This document shows, piece after piece, positions 7,403 to 16,265 of a DNA stretch of 64,000 bases. The DNA lies in contig JAXMOA010000014.1 in NCBI GenBank assembly GCA_034670145.1, positions 1 through 64,000 on the forward strand, read 5' to 3'. Numbering within the stretch: the first letter of the stretch is position 1; the number at the start of each line of letters is the position of its first letter. The translations under genes and the position numbers were made by a program. Source of the stretch: HXMU1420-2 sp034670145. Its GTDB lineage: Bacteria; Pseudomonadota; Alphaproteobacteria; Rhodobacterales; Rhodobacteraceae. The notes under the pieces were generated by a model. The model did not search any database. It was not told the DNA's origin and saw nothing but the letters and a program-made list of their open reading frames with translations.

Positions 7403-8506
7403 TCAGACCTTGCGGCAGATCATATAGCAATGGACATAGTCCATCGCATGACCCTCGGGCGAAGCAGCGACCAGATCTTCGTAGCGCCCATAAAACGTAT
7501 CCACCAACGCCGCACGTTCCTCGGGTGGCCGCTCGGAAGACAGACCCGAGACAAAGACCGGCTCTGACCAGGACCGAAGGGTCGGGATGTAGGATTTCGC
7601 AAACTCTGCGGCATCGCCATGAGACTGAAAATCCTGTGCAAAGGGGCAGGGCACCATCCGGGTTTCCGCCAACTCCAGCCGCAAACCCGCCTTGTAAACC
7701 GGGCTGTCAGGGTCGTTGAGCGGTGCGCAAAACTGCTCGACCGTGCGATAGACCTGCGGGAAGTTCGTCGCGTGATACTCGTCTTTGGTGATCAACCCTT
7801 CCTCGGCCATTTCTGCCCAAAGCTGGTCGAATGTGTCAAACATCGACACACCACCTGTATGCCCCAGGTACCGCCCCTCTTCGTCGATACCGAAGTTGAA
7901 CAGGGCGAGGATCCCGCCGGAACGCAGTTCCTGAGCGCGCAGGGTCAGGAAATTCTCCCAATCCAGAGCGCCCTTATCCTCCCAGGCCTGACGAACGTCG
8001 CCAGAGGCCCCGACCATGTGAACATGGTCCGGAATAGGGCAGGGCGCAGCGGTGATGTAATGGGATGCCGTCGCAGAATGGCCCAGGTCCAACGTGCCCT
8101 GCGGGACGATTGGGCGATGAAACGAAGTGCCCGAGGCGCTGACAAAAAGGTTGTCAATGTCGCCGGCATAGCTGTCGATATCGGTCAGGCCATGCACAAT
8201 CTGAAACAGTTGAGAGAAGTCATTTTTGGGCAGATCGGTATAGATCATCTGAATCGGGCGGGATGGGCAGCGGGCGCGCACATCGCGCAGGATCTGACCG
8301 ACCATGTCAATGGACGTCCCGCCATCCGCACAACCCATATCCGTCATCGTGAAAACGGTGCCGTCATCGGCCGGGGGCTGACGCTCCAACGCGTCCTGAA
8401 TCAGGCCGACGGCATTGTCCATCACATGTTTCGCGCCGATGGTTGCCCGCGAATAATAGCCGGCTCCTTTCATCGACATGAAGTTGTCCGTCTTTTCCAA
8501 TGCCAT
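7403..8506 (-). CDS. SAM-dependent carboxyl methyltransferase, SABATH (methyltransferase 7) family
   Basis: This 367-residue protein shows the hallmarks of plant SABATH methyltransferases: an N-terminal MKGAGYYS (12-19) like the plant MNGGxGxxSY, the SAM-binding loop DMGCADGGTS (56-65), and DLPKNDF (91-97) like the plant NDLPGNDFN. These enzymes methylate carboxyl groups of small acids such as salicylate, jasmonate, indole-acetate or gibberellins. Bacterial members exist but few have known substrates. It lies 34 bases after zapE on the same strand. The call is strong at family level; the substrate is unknown, and nothing in the context identifies it. Confidence 0.85.
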   Translation of the reverse strand: MALEKTDNFMSMKGAGYYSRATIGAKHVMDNAVGLIQDALERQPPADDGTVFTMTDMGCADGGTSIDMVGQILRDVRARCPSRPIQMIYTDLPKNDFSQLFQIVHGLTDIDSYAGDIDNLFVSASGTSFHRPIVPQGTLDLGHSATASHYITAAPCPIPDHVHMVGASGDVRQAWEDKGALDWENFLTLRAQELRSGGILALFNFGIDEEGRYLGHTGGVSMFDTFDQLWAEMAEEGLITKDEYHATNFPQVYRTVEQFCAPLNDPDSPVYKAGLRLELAETRMVPCPFAQDFQSHGDAAEFAKSYIPTLRSWSEPVFVSGLSSERPPEERAALVDTFYGRYEDLVAASPEGHAMDYVHCYMICRKV

Positions 8507-8540
8507 GATTTCCTCCGTTAAATGTCAGTCGGTTGGCGTC

Positions 8541-9602
8541 TCAGTCGCTCCACCAATCGTCCGACTGCATTTCGCGCAAGCGTGATGCGGTGCGTTCGAA
8601 TTCAAACGTGCCTTCGCCTTCGAGGTAGAGCATTTCCGGTTGCGCTGCGGCCGAGGCTATCAGGCGGATGCGGGCTTCGTAAAGGGCATCCACCAGGGTC
8701 ACGAACCGTTTGGCTTCGTTGAAATTCGAGCGCGACAGGCTTGGGATGTCTTCGAGGATCAGAACCTTGACCGACTCGGCCAACGCCAGATAGTCGGCAG
8801 GTCCCAAAGGGCGCCCGCACAGATCGAAGAACCTGGCCCGCGCTATGCCATTGCGAAAGGCCGGGATGGTGACCTCGCGGCCCTTGACGTGCAAGACCAG
8901 CGGGTCAGCCTCGCCGCCGGTCAGGTCGGTCCAGAGGGATTGGATCTGAGCGCGCGACTGTGCATTCGCGGGGGTAAAATAGACCTGCGACCCCTGCATT
9001 CTGTTTTGACGGTAGTCTGTCGGGCTGGACAGTTCATGCACCACCATTCGCGTCTTCAGCAACTCGATGAAAGGCAGGAACAGCTGCCGGTTCAACCCGT
9101 CCTTATAAAGATCGTCCGGATGGCGATTGGACGTGGTGACCACAACCACGCCATCTGCAAACAAGGCCTCGAACAGGCGGCCCACGATCATTGCGTCGGT
9201 GATATCGGTGATCTGCATTTCGTCAAAGGCCAGCAACCGGACCGAGGCGGCAACCTGGGCGGCAACCGGCGCAATGGCATCATCCACGCCTGTTTTGCGC
9301 ACTTCGTGCATGGCGGCGTGAATTTCCTGCATGAAAGCGTGGAAATGTACGCGGCGCGACGGTATGTCAGACAGGCTTTCGACAAAGAGATCCATGATCA
9401 TGGATTTGCCCCGCCCCACGCCGCCCCAAAGGTACAGTCCCTTGGGCGGCTCGGGTGCCTTGCGGAAAAAGCCCTTTTTGACCGGAGTCAAAAGCTGGGC
9501 GCGGATGCGGTCAAATTCCGGGATCACAGCGACCTGGGCGGGATCGGCGACCAGCTCTGCGTTTTTGACCTTGGTGGTGTAAATCTGATTCAGGTCTGAC
9601 AT
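8541..9602 (-). CDS. zapE: ZapE/AFG1-family ATPase
   Basis: This 353-residue P-loop ATPase has Walker A GGVGRGKS at 60-67 and a Walker B element LLAFDEM at about 131, followed by ITDITDAMIV, typical of the AFG1/ZapE family. E. coli ZapE interacts with the divisome and modulates FtsZ; the mitochondrial homologue AFG1/LACE1 helps with respiratory-complex quality control. I use the ATG at 9602, giving the conserved MSDLNQIY start; an in-frame TTG at 9623 would add seven residues without a better ribosome binding site. It transcribes toward the SABATH gene with a short gap. The family call is firm. Confidence 0.9.
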   Translation of the reverse strand: MSDLNQIYTTKVKNAELVADPAQVAVIPEFDRIRAQLLTPVKKGFFRKAPEPPKGLYLWGGVGRGKSMIMDLFVESLSDIPSRRVHFHAFMQEIHAAMHEVRKTGVDDAIAPVAAQVAASVRLLAFDEMQITDITDAMIVGRLFEALFADGVVVVTTSNRHPDDLYKDGLNRQLFLPFIELLKTRMVVHELSSPTDYRQNRMQGSQVYFTPANAQSRAQIQSLWTDLTGGEADPLVLHVKGREVTIPAFRNGIARARFFDLCGRPLGPADYLALAESVKVLILEDIPSLSRSNFNEAKRFVTLVDALYEARIRLIASAAAQPEMLYLEGEGTFEFERTASRLREMQSDDWWSD

Positions 9603-9736
9603 TCGAGAGCCATAGCCCGGCAAAGCGGGGTTGAAAAGGATATGCCGGCACGTAACGGAATGGCGGGCATCACAACTGATGAATTGACCGGCGATTTGCC
9701 TGCAGTAAGTTCACAACGAATTCATGCGGAGCAGAC

Positions 9737-10975
9737 ATGCAGAGCAAAGCCTCCCTCATCACGCCAGTTCTCATCGTAGGCTGTGCGATTCTGATTGTCA
9801 GCTTTGGCATTCGGTCGACATTCGGCGTTTTTCAAATCCCGATTGCGAGTGAATTCGGGTGGTTGCGCAGCGAATTTTCCATGGCGATTGCCATTCAGAA
9901 CCTTGCCTGGGGTATTGGTCAGCCGATCTTTAGCGCGATTGCTGAAAAGATTGGGGATCGCAAGGCCATCGTGATGGGCATCTTGGTTTACGTGTTGGGA
10001 TTGATCCTGTCGGCAGAGGCTGTGACGCCCATGGGGCATCAGTTGAATGCTGTTCTGATTGGTTTTGGTGTGGCCGGGACAGGATTTGGGGTGATCCTGG
10101 CCGTGGTTGGGCGGGCGGCTTCGGACGCGAACCGGTCGATGGCGATGGCGATTGTGGCGGCCTCGGGCAGTGTCGGGCAGATTGTCGGACCTCCGGTGGC
10201 GGCGTTCTTGCTGGACGTTGTCAGTTTGCAGACTGTGTTTTTGATTTTTGCGGCAGCTATCTTTTCGATGATGCTGTTGTTGCCGGCGATGAAGGCTCCG
10301 GAGGCCGCCAGCAAGGCTGAGCTGGAGGAAACCCTTGGACAGATCCTGGTCAAGGCGTTCAAGGATCCCAGCTATACGCTGATCTTTCTGGGCTTTTTCA
10401 GCTGTGGCTATCAGGTCGCGTTCATGACAGCGCATTTTCCCGCGATGGTGACAGAGCTGTGCGGGCCTATTTTGCCGGGTGGATTTCTGGAGTCAGTTGG
10501 GGTCGGATCAACGGCGGTGCTGGGCGCGATTTCGATTTCATTGATCGGGTTCGCGAATATCGCCGGGACCCTGACGGCGGGATGGCTGGGCAGCCGGTAT
10601 GCCAAAAAGTACTTGTTGGCTGGAATCTATGTTGCCCGGACCGTGGTTTCGATCGTGTTTATCATGATGCCAATCACCCCGCTGAGTGTGGTCGTCTTTT
10701 CCATCCTGATGGGGACATTCTGGCTGGCGACTGTGCCGCTGACGTCCGGGATTATCGCCCATATTTATGGATTGCGGTATATGGGCACCCTGTATGGCAT
10801 CGTGTTTTTCAGCCATCAATTGGGTGGATTTCTGGGCGTCTGGCTGGGCGGGCGGATGTATGATGCGTTTGGTGACTACACGATGGTCTGGTGGATCGGG
10901 ATCGGGGTGAGCGCGTTCAGTGCATTGATCCACCTGCCGATCCGCGAACGACCATTGTCCGCACTGCCAGCCTGA
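9737..10975 (+). CDS. MFS transporter (monocarboxylate/oxalate-formate antiporter-like)
   Basis: This 412-residue integral membrane protein has about twelve hydrophobic segments and a central cytoplasmic loop around 190-215 (AASKAELEETLGQ). The N-terminal half has the RSTFGVF and GWLRSEFS features common in the monocarboxylate-type branch of the major facilitator superfamily, and the C-terminal half has an LYGIVFFSHQLGGFLG motif of the same branch. The substrate is probably an organic anion, by family only. It is transcribed alone; its TGA is immediately followed by the stop of the convergent hydrolase, with no spacer. GGAG lies just upstream of the ATG. Confidence 0.8.
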   Translation: MQSKASLITPVLIVGCAILIVSFGIRSTFGVFQIPIASEFGWLRSEFSMAIAIQNLAWGIGQPIFSAIAEKIGDRKAIVMGILVYVLGLILSAEAVTPMGHQLNAVLIGFGVAGTGFGVILAVVGRAASDANRSMAMAIVAASGSVGQIVGPPVAAFLLDVVSLQTVFLIFAAAIFSMMLLLPAMKAPEAASKAELEETLGQILVKAFKDPSYTLIFLGFFSCGYQVAFMTAHFPAMVTELCGPILPGGFLESVGVGSTAVLGAISISLIGFANIAGTLTAGWLGSRYAKKYLLAGIYVARTVVSIVFIMMPITPLSVVVFSILMGTFWLATVPLTSGIIAHIYGLRYMGTLYGIVFFSHQLGGFLGVWLGGRMYDAFGDYTMVWWIGIGVSAFSALIHLPIRERPLSALPA

Positions 10976-11908
10976 TCAGCTGTCAGCCTCAGGGACGGGA
11001 ACTGAATTGCTGATGGCGTTCAGAACCTGTGCGGTGTGGGTGTAGGCCAGGCTGTGGTCTGCGCCGTCGATCACTTCTTGAAGGCTGTTGTGGTTCCACT
11101 GCGCCAGTTTCCCGGCCGAGCTTTTGGGGATCAGCGGATCATCCTCACCCCAAATGGCAAGCACCGGTATTTTGGCGGCGGAGAGGGCGCGGTGGTCCTG
11201 TTCGGCGCTGTCGCGCAAGATGCCGCGCAGGCTGCTCAGCACAGCCGGGACAAAGCCACGATACCGCAGTTCATTTTGCTGGCGCTCGACGACATTTTCG
11301 ACCGAGCTGGGCTTTGCGCGGTCTTCTTCGGTGCCCTTGCGGTGCATCCGGGGGTAAAATGCGTGCATTAGCCAATCGCCAATCACGGGTGTGTCGCGGA
11401 TGAACGTGCCCAGACGGCCAGGAGACACGACGATACCGGCGCTGGCGATGATGATCAGCTGGCGGATGCGCGATGGGTTGGATGCGGCCCAGGCGGTGCT
11501 GATTTTTCCCCCCATGGAGTATCCCAGCAAAGTGATTTGGCCGGATATGTTCTGACTCTCCAACAGTTCGCTCAGCTGGTTCAGAAAGAACGCCCGGTCC
11601 TGCAGGCCACGCGGGCGGTCTGAATAGCCGCGACCGTAAAGATCATAGACGAGCACTCTGTATCCTGCGGCAGCCAGGCCATGGGCGATTCCACGCCAGA
11701 CAAAGCTGGGCGTTGTCAGGCCATGCACGCAAACAGCGACCGGGCCATTGGCGGGCCCGATCCAGTCGAAATGGGTGATACCGTTGCTGAGCGTTACAAA
11801 CTGACCCTCGGCAGTTTCCCGTGCGCCCGGTCCCATCCGACGCCGAAAAAGCTCGATCACAAAGGGGAGTGCGGCGATCAGGCAGAGGAGGAGCACCAAA
11901 AACATCAT
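10976..11908 (-). CDS. Membrane-anchored alpha/beta hydrolase
   Basis: This 310-residue protein has a hydrophobic N-terminus (about 2-20) that is likely a membrane anchor, then an alpha/beta hydrolase fold. The oxyanion motif VHG is at 61-63, and the nucleophile elbow GYSMGG puts Ser131 in place. The acid is likely in WGEDDPL and the histidine in GADHSLAY. The substrate is unknown; lipase, esterase and dehalogenase-like roles all remain possible. The start overlaps the stop of the upstream OCD-family gene (AAATGATG), indicating translational coupling with it and with the HAD gene before it. Confidence 0.8.
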   Translation of the reverse strand: MMFLVLLLCLIAALPFVIELFRRRMGPGARETAEGQFVTLSNGITHFDWIGPANGPVAVCVHGLTTPSFVWRGIAHGLAAAGYRVLVYDLYGRGYSDRPRGLQDRAFFLNQLSELLESQNISGQITLLGYSMGGKISTAWAASNPSRIRQLIIIASAGIVVSPGRLGTFIRDTPVIGDWLMHAFYPRMHRKGTEEDRAKPSSVENVVERQQNELRYRGFVPAVLSSLRGILRDSAEQDHRALSAAKIPVLAIWGEDDPLIPKSSAGKLAQWNHNSLQEVIDGADHSLAYTHTAQVLNAISNSVPVPEADS

Positions 11909-12819
11909 TTGGCCGCAGACCAGCGGTCAAAGACGTAGCGCGAGGTGATCAGGTCCAGGTGGGCGCCGCCGCCGTTTTTGAACAGGGTGATGGCGTTGGG
12001 GTCCGGCGCAAAGGCGTCGAGCCCATAGAAATCTGCCAGAACATCGCTGCGCTGTATCGCACCAGAGGCGAGCGGGATTTTGAGTTCGCCGATATGGTCC
12101 AGGGTGGTGTCAAAACTGTCCACGTAAATGCGGGAGCGTTGCAGCGCGGCGTCATCGGCCTCTCGCATGTCAGGGCGGTAGGCGCCGATCATATTCAGGT
12201 GTTGACCGGGGCGCAGCCATTCACCCCGGATGACCGGTTCGCTGGACATTGTGGCGGTCAGGATAATGTCGGCAGCGTTGACGGCACTGGCCAGATCTTC
12301 GACGGCTGAGGCATAAGGATAGGCTGCGGCCAGGGCCTGTGCCTTGTCTCCGCTGCGGTTCCACAATTGAATTTCTGCCTTTGGGAAGCCGGCATGAAAG
12401 GCCTCGCACAGCGAGGCGCTCACCGTGCCGGCGCCCACGATCAGAATGCGGCGGCTATCTGGCGAGGCCAACCGGAGGGCGCCCAACAGGCTGTCTGCAG
12501 CAGTTTTCCATTTGGTGATCAGGTGAAAATCCAGCATCCCGTCAACGGTCCCGTCGCGGTCTGAATAGAGGCAGACAAGACCGTTGATCATGGTTTCCCC
12601 CCGGGCGCTGTTGCCGGGAAAGATTGTGGCGGTTTTTACAGCCGCTCCCAAACCGTCGATCCATGCAGAGCGCGAGAGGATCGTATCGGGATCGCGATAG
12701 AGAAATGTATCGCCAATGTCGGCCTTGGGCAGAGCGTGACCATCGGCCAGCGCCTGCGCGAGGCCGAGCCAGTCGAGGTATTTTTCCCCTTCGGCAAATG
12801 AAATGAACGGCAGGGTCAT
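11905..12819 (-). CDS. Ornithine cyclodeaminase/mu-crystallin family protein
   Basis: This 304-residue protein has the OCD/mu-crystallin layout: a substrate-side segment VKTATIFPGN at 61-70, ITKWKTAADS at about 101-110, then a Rossmann NAD(P)-binding motif GAGTVSAS at 129-136. Family members include ornithine cyclodeaminase, ketimine reductase, alanine dehydrogenase and ectoine-utilisation EutC, and sequence alone does not separate them. Both ends overlap neighbours by four bases (HAD upstream, alpha/beta hydrolase downstream), so the three genes probably act as one unit. Confidence 0.8.
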   Translation of the reverse strand: MTLPFISFAEGEKYLDWLGLAQALADGHALPKADIGDTFLYRDPDTILSRSAWIDGLGAAVKTATIFPGNSARGETMINGLVCLYSDRDGTVDGMLDFHLITKWKTAADSLLGALRLASPDSRRILIVGAGTVSASLCEAFHAGFPKAEIQLWNRSGDKAQALAAAYPYASAVEDLASAVNAADIILTATMSSEPVIRGEWLRPGQHLNMIGAYRPDMREADDAALQRSRIYVDSFDTTLDHIGELKIPLASGAIQRSDVLADFYGLDAFAPDPNAITLFKNGGGAHLDLITSRYVFDRWSAAK

Positions 12820-13436
12820 ATGGCTTCGCTTTCGGTCAGGAGCCCCTCAGCGACCAGGCGATCAGCCCAGCCTTGTGGCGTTTCAAACAGATGGGCCTGC
12901 CATCCGCGTGCCAGGGCTGCATCGATGTTTTCGGGGCGGTCATCGGCAAACAGCAGGGCCTGCGGCGCCACCTTGCTGTCGGCTTCCAGGTGGGCATAGA
13001 GCGCTGCGTCAGGCTTGATCATTTCCAGATAGCCCGAAATGTAGCGGCGGTCGAACTCGTCCAGGAACGGGTATTTGGTGCAGGCAAATTCAAACGTGCC
13101 AATGCCAAAGTTACTGAGCGCAAAGACAGGGATACCCTTGGCCCGCAGCGCGCGTAGCAGGCGTACGGAATGAGGAATCTCGGGCGAACACATTTCGATC
13201 CAGCGGTCGTGCCAGGTTATGATTTCATCGTGCCATTGCGGAAACTCAGCCGCCTTGGCGTGAACTGTTTCCTTGAACGGCGCGCCCAGGTCTACCTGAA
13301 GGTTCATTTCGGACAGGCCGGTTTCCGCAAACAACGCTTCGCGTCGTTCGCGCCCGATCAACGCATCGTAAAAGCGTTCCGGATGCCATTCTACCAGGAC
13401 ATTTCCGATGTCGAATACGACGGCTTCAATTGTCAT
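12816..13436 (-). CDS. HAD superfamily hydrolase, subfamily IA
   Basis: This 206-residue protein has HAD motif I FDIGNVL with the nucleophilic aspartate near residue 9, motif II in ALSNFG, the motif III lysine in EMIKPD, and motif IV FADDRPEN. The cap size fits subfamily IA, the haloacid dehalogenase and small phosphatase group; many are sugar or nucleotide phosphatases. Its stop overlaps the OCD-family start as ATGA. A strong hairpin separates it from the upstream UPF0178 gene, so it may head its own unit. The substrate is not predictable. Confidence 0.85.
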   Translation of the reverse strand: MTIEAVVFDIGNVLVEWHPERFYDALIGRERREALFAETGLSEMNLQVDLGAPFKETVHAKAAEFPQWHDEIITWHDRWIEMCSPEIPHSVRLLRALRAKGIPVFALSNFGIGTFEFACTKYPFLDEFDRRYISGYLEMIKPDAALYAHLEADSKVAPQALLFADDRPENIDAALARGWQAHLFETPQGWADRLVAEGLLTESEAI

Positions 13437-13453
13437 TTTTGCTCCTTTTGCCC

Positions 13454-13476
13454 GTCAGGCTTGGGTCCAGCCTGAC
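13454..13476 (-). other. Intergenic stem-loop between UPF0178 and HAD genes
   Basis: GTCAGGCT at 13454-13461 pairs perfectly with AGCCTGAC at 13469-13476 around a seven-base loop. It fills the 69-base gap between two same-strand genes and lies just before the HAD ribosome binding site. It has no T-run, so an RNA-processing, attenuation or stability role fits better than intrinsic termination. Confidence 0.45.
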
Positions 13477-13505
13477 CTTTGGCGGGCCAGGGTTGGCCAT
13501 ATATG

Positions 13506-13961
13506 TCAGACTTGTCTTGCCGCTCTGATTTCGCGTTCCAGCGCGTCGAGGAAACGGGATCGGTCCGCTTTGGAAAAGGCCTTTCCACTGCCACCGGCCC
13601 CCAGCGGATTGGCCGCGCGCAGATCTGCCATCAGATCACGCATCGCCAGTTGTTGGCCGATATTGGCAGGGGTAAAACGTTCGCCATTGTGGCGCAGGAC
13701 CCGCGCGCCGGCTTCGACGCAGCGCGCGGCCAGGGGAATGTCGCCGGTTACCACAACATCCGTTGGGCCGCATCGTTCCGCGATCCACTTGTCCGCTTCG
13801 TCTGCACCCTGGTCAACGACAATCGTGTCGACCAGGGGGTTGGCCGAAGGCCGCAGGCCGCCGTTGGACACAACAGCCATGCGCACCTTGTGCCGGGTCG
13901 CGACGCGTTCCGCCTCGGCCTTGACCGGGCAGGCGTCGGCGTCGATGTAGAGCGTGGTCAC
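13506..13961 (-). CDS. YaiI/YqxD family (UPF0178) protein
   Basis: This 151-residue protein opens with IDADACPVK and continues with TGDIPLAARC and AMRDLMADLR, the conserved blocks of the UPF0178 family. The family is widespread; it is related to PIN-like/NYN nuclease folds, but its function is not established. The start is a GTG that overlaps the sthA stop (GTGA), so translation is coupled to sthA. It is full length for the family. Confidence 0.88.
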   Translation of the reverse strand: MTTLYIDADACPVKAEAERVATRHKVRMAVVSNGGLRPSANPLVDTIVVDQGADEADKWIAERCGPTDVVVTGDIPLAARCVEAGARVLRHNGERFTPANIGQQLAMRDLMADLRAANPLGAGGSGKAFSKADRSRFLDALEREIRAARQV

Positions 13962-15406
13962 GTCTTCTTGGCCTTTGGCTTGGTTGGTTTTTCGGTCTTT
14001 TGGACCTTGAACTCTTCTGGGATGGGCATGCGGTTGAAGGCGTCCAGTCCGGCAACCTTGTAGGCCTCGGCCAGGGTTGGATAGTTGAACGTATTCTTGA
14101 CGAAGTAATCCACCGTGCCCTGCAAGTTCATGACCGCCTGCCCGATATGGATCAGTTCTGTCGCGCCCTCGCCAACGATCTGAACGCCCAGAACGCGCCG
14201 GGTCTTGAGGCTGAGCAGCATTTTCAACATGCCATGTTCGACCCCCATGATGTGCCCGCGCGATGTTTCGCGAAACCGGGCAATTCCGACCTCATATGGA
14301 ATTCCGCGTTCTTTCAATTCTTCTTCGGACATGCCGCAGGTCGAGATTTCGGGGACCGAATAGATCCCATAGGGAAACCAAGGGCTTTCCTCGAGTGTTG
14401 GCGTGTCCAGGGCGTGGCAGGCGGCGATGCGCCCTTGTTGCAGCGAGGTCGAGGCGAGCGACGGATGGCCGATGACATCACCTGCTGCGTAGATATGCGG
14501 CACCTGGGTCTGATAGGATTTGCGATCAACCGTGATCCTCTGGCGGTGATCGGTTTCAACGCCGACAGCCTCCAGGTTCAGCGCCGTGGTCGAGCCCATG
14601 CGACCCGCCGCGAACAACAGGCAATCGGCCCGCACCCGGCGTCCGTTTTCCAGCGCGACCTCCACATAGTCGCCCGCATCCTCGATGTTGTCGATCTTGG
14701 AACCCAATCGCAGGTCGACGCCGTTTTCGCGGATTTGATGGGTGAATTCCTGGATCAGAGTCGTGTCAATGAAATCGAGGAACGTATCGCGCGGTTCGAT
14801 CAGGGTGATCCGAACGTCCAAGGCCGAGAACATCGTGGCGTATTCAACCCCGATGACGCCAGCGCCCACAACGATCAGTGATCGCGGGATTACGGCAAGC
14901 TCCAGGAATTCGTCACTGTCGACGATGGTTTTGCCGTTGAATGGCACATAGTCGGGGCGATACGTCTTGGTGCCTGTGGTGATCAGGAACTTATCCGCCG
15001 TCAGCCGGATGGTTTCGCCGGCTTCGGTGGCCACTTCGATTTCGTTCGGGCCAAGGAATTTGGCCAGACCATGCAGCGTGTCAACGTGGTTGCGGTTAAA
15101 CTGATGCTCCAGCACATCGACCTCGAAGTCGAGAGTCTTGTGCAACCGGGCCTTCAGATCTTCGGCGCGAATTTCGTCTTTGACCCGGTAGGCGCGGCCG
15201 TAAAAGCTGCGTTCGCGCCATCCCGACAGGTTGAGTACGGTTTCCCGCAGGGTTTTGGACGGGATCGTGCCGGTATGCACGGACACCCCGCCCAGCCGAT
15301 CCTTGCGGTCGATGACCAGGACACGGCGTTTGAGCTTGCCGGCCTGGATCGCCGCGGATCGCCCCGCCGGGCCCGAGCCAATGATGATCAGGTCGTAGTG
15401 GTTCAT
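13958..15406 (-). CDS. sthA: Soluble pyridine nucleotide transhydrogenase (SthA-like)
   Basis: This 482-residue flavoprotein of the pyridine nucleotide-disulfide oxidoreductase family has FAD motif GSGPAG near residue 10, an NAD(P) motif GAGVIG near 175, and a C-terminal dimerisation domain. At the position of the redox disulfide it reads GGVSVHTGTIPSK, so both redox cysteines are absent; this separates it from lipoamide dehydrogenase and glutathione reductase and fits SthA. SthA transfers hydride between NADPH and NAD. The lysine-rich tail (KPTKPKAKKT) is an extra. It lies three bases after fghA and overlaps the UPF0178 gene, forming a coupled run. Confidence 0.88.
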   Translation of the reverse strand: MNHYDLIIIGSGPAGRSAAIQAGKLKRRVLVIDRKDRLGGVSVHTGTIPSKTLRETVLNLSGWRERSFYGRAYRVKDEIRAEDLKARLHKTLDFEVDVLEHQFNRNHVDTLHGLAKFLGPNEIEVATEAGETIRLTADKFLITTGTKTYRPDYVPFNGKTIVDSDEFLELAVIPRSLIVVGAGVIGVEYATMFSALDVRITLIEPRDTFLDFIDTTLIQEFTHQIRENGVDLRLGSKIDNIEDAGDYVEVALENGRRVRADCLLFAAGRMGSTTALNLEAVGVETDHRQRITVDRKSYQTQVPHIYAAGDVIGHPSLASTSLQQGRIAACHALDTPTLEESPWFPYGIYSVPEISTCGMSEEELKERGIPYEVGIARFRETSRGHIMGVEHGMLKMLLSLKTRRVLGVQIVGEGATELIHIGQAVMNLQGTVDYFVKNTFNYPTLAEAYKVAGLDAFNRMPIPEEFKVQKTEKPTKPKAKKT

Positions 15407-15409
15407 ACC

Positions 15410-16243
15410 CTAGTCCGCGTAAAGCGCGTCGGCGTGGAATGCCACGTGCTCTTCCATAAAGGTGGAGACAAAGAAATAGCTGTGATTGTATCCCGGTTGC
15501 AGACGCAGCGTTGCCTGCTGGCGGCGTTTCGCGACAGCTTCGGCCAGGGCTTCGGGGCGCAGCAGGTCGATGAATTGGTCCGAGGTGCCGGTGTCGATCA
15601 ATATCGGTCCGTCAAATCCGGTGCTTTGCATCATCAGGGTGGCATCGTGGCGCGCCCAGGTCGCTTCGTCGTCGCCAAGGTAAGCCGACAGCTGTTTGCG
15701 GCCCCAATCAGATGCTGTGGGGTTCGAGATCGGCGCAAAGGCCGAGACTGAACGGTAACGGCCCGGCAGGTTCATCGCGAGCGTCAAGGCACCGTGCCCC
15801 CCCATCGAGTGGCCGGTGATTGCCTGACGCTCGGCATCGATGGCGAATTTTTCGCTCAACAAGGCGGGCAATTCTTCGGCCACATAGTCCCACATGCGAA
15901 AATGAGGCGCCCATGGGGTCTGGGTTGCGTTGACGTAAAATCCGGCCCCCTGGCCCAGATCATATGCGTCATCATTCGCCACGCCTTCGCCGCGCGGCGA
16001 GGTATCAGGAAAGACCAAGGCAATGCCCTGCTCGGCGGCCCAAGCCTGGGCGCCGGCCTTGACCATCGCGTTTTCATGGGTGCAGGTCAGGCCGGAAAGA
16101 TACCAGAGCACCGGAACCGGACCGCTTTGTGCCTCTTCCGGCAGAAACAGACCAAAGGTCATGTCACAGCTGCACGCGTCGGATGAATGGGTATAGACCC
16201 CCTGGACGCCGCCGAACGCCTTGTCTTCGGACACAGTTTGCAT
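15410..16243 (-). CDS. fghA: S-formylglutathione hydrolase
   Basis: This 277-residue esterase-D family protein has nucleophile motif GHSMGGHG with Ser146, an early YLSGLTCTHEN block that forms the oxyanion hole, and the late YNHSYFF histidine motif. It hydrolyses S-formylglutathione to formate and glutathione in glutathione-dependent formaldehyde oxidation, a pathway common in methyl-oxidising Rhodobacteraceae. The partner glutathione-dependent formaldehyde dehydrogenase is not in the window. It is followed three bases later by sthA. A demethylating-type MttB homologue lies about 2 kb away, but a functional link is only inference. Confidence 0.93.
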   Translation of the reverse strand: MQTVSEDKAFGGVQGVYTHSSDACSCDMTFGLFLPEEAQSGPVPVLWYLSGLTCTHENAMVKAGAQAWAAEQGIALVFPDTSPRGEGVANDDAYDLGQGAGFYVNATQTPWAPHFRMWDYVAEELPALLSEKFAIDAERQAITGHSMGGHGALTLAMNLPGRYRSVSAFAPISNPTASDWGRKQLSAYLGDDEATWARHDATLMMQSTGFDGPILIDTGTSDQFIDLLRPEALAEAVAKRRQQATLRLQPGYNHSYFFVSTFMEEHVAFHADALYAD

Positions 16244-16265
16244 TTTTACTCTCCTGTTTTCAGGC

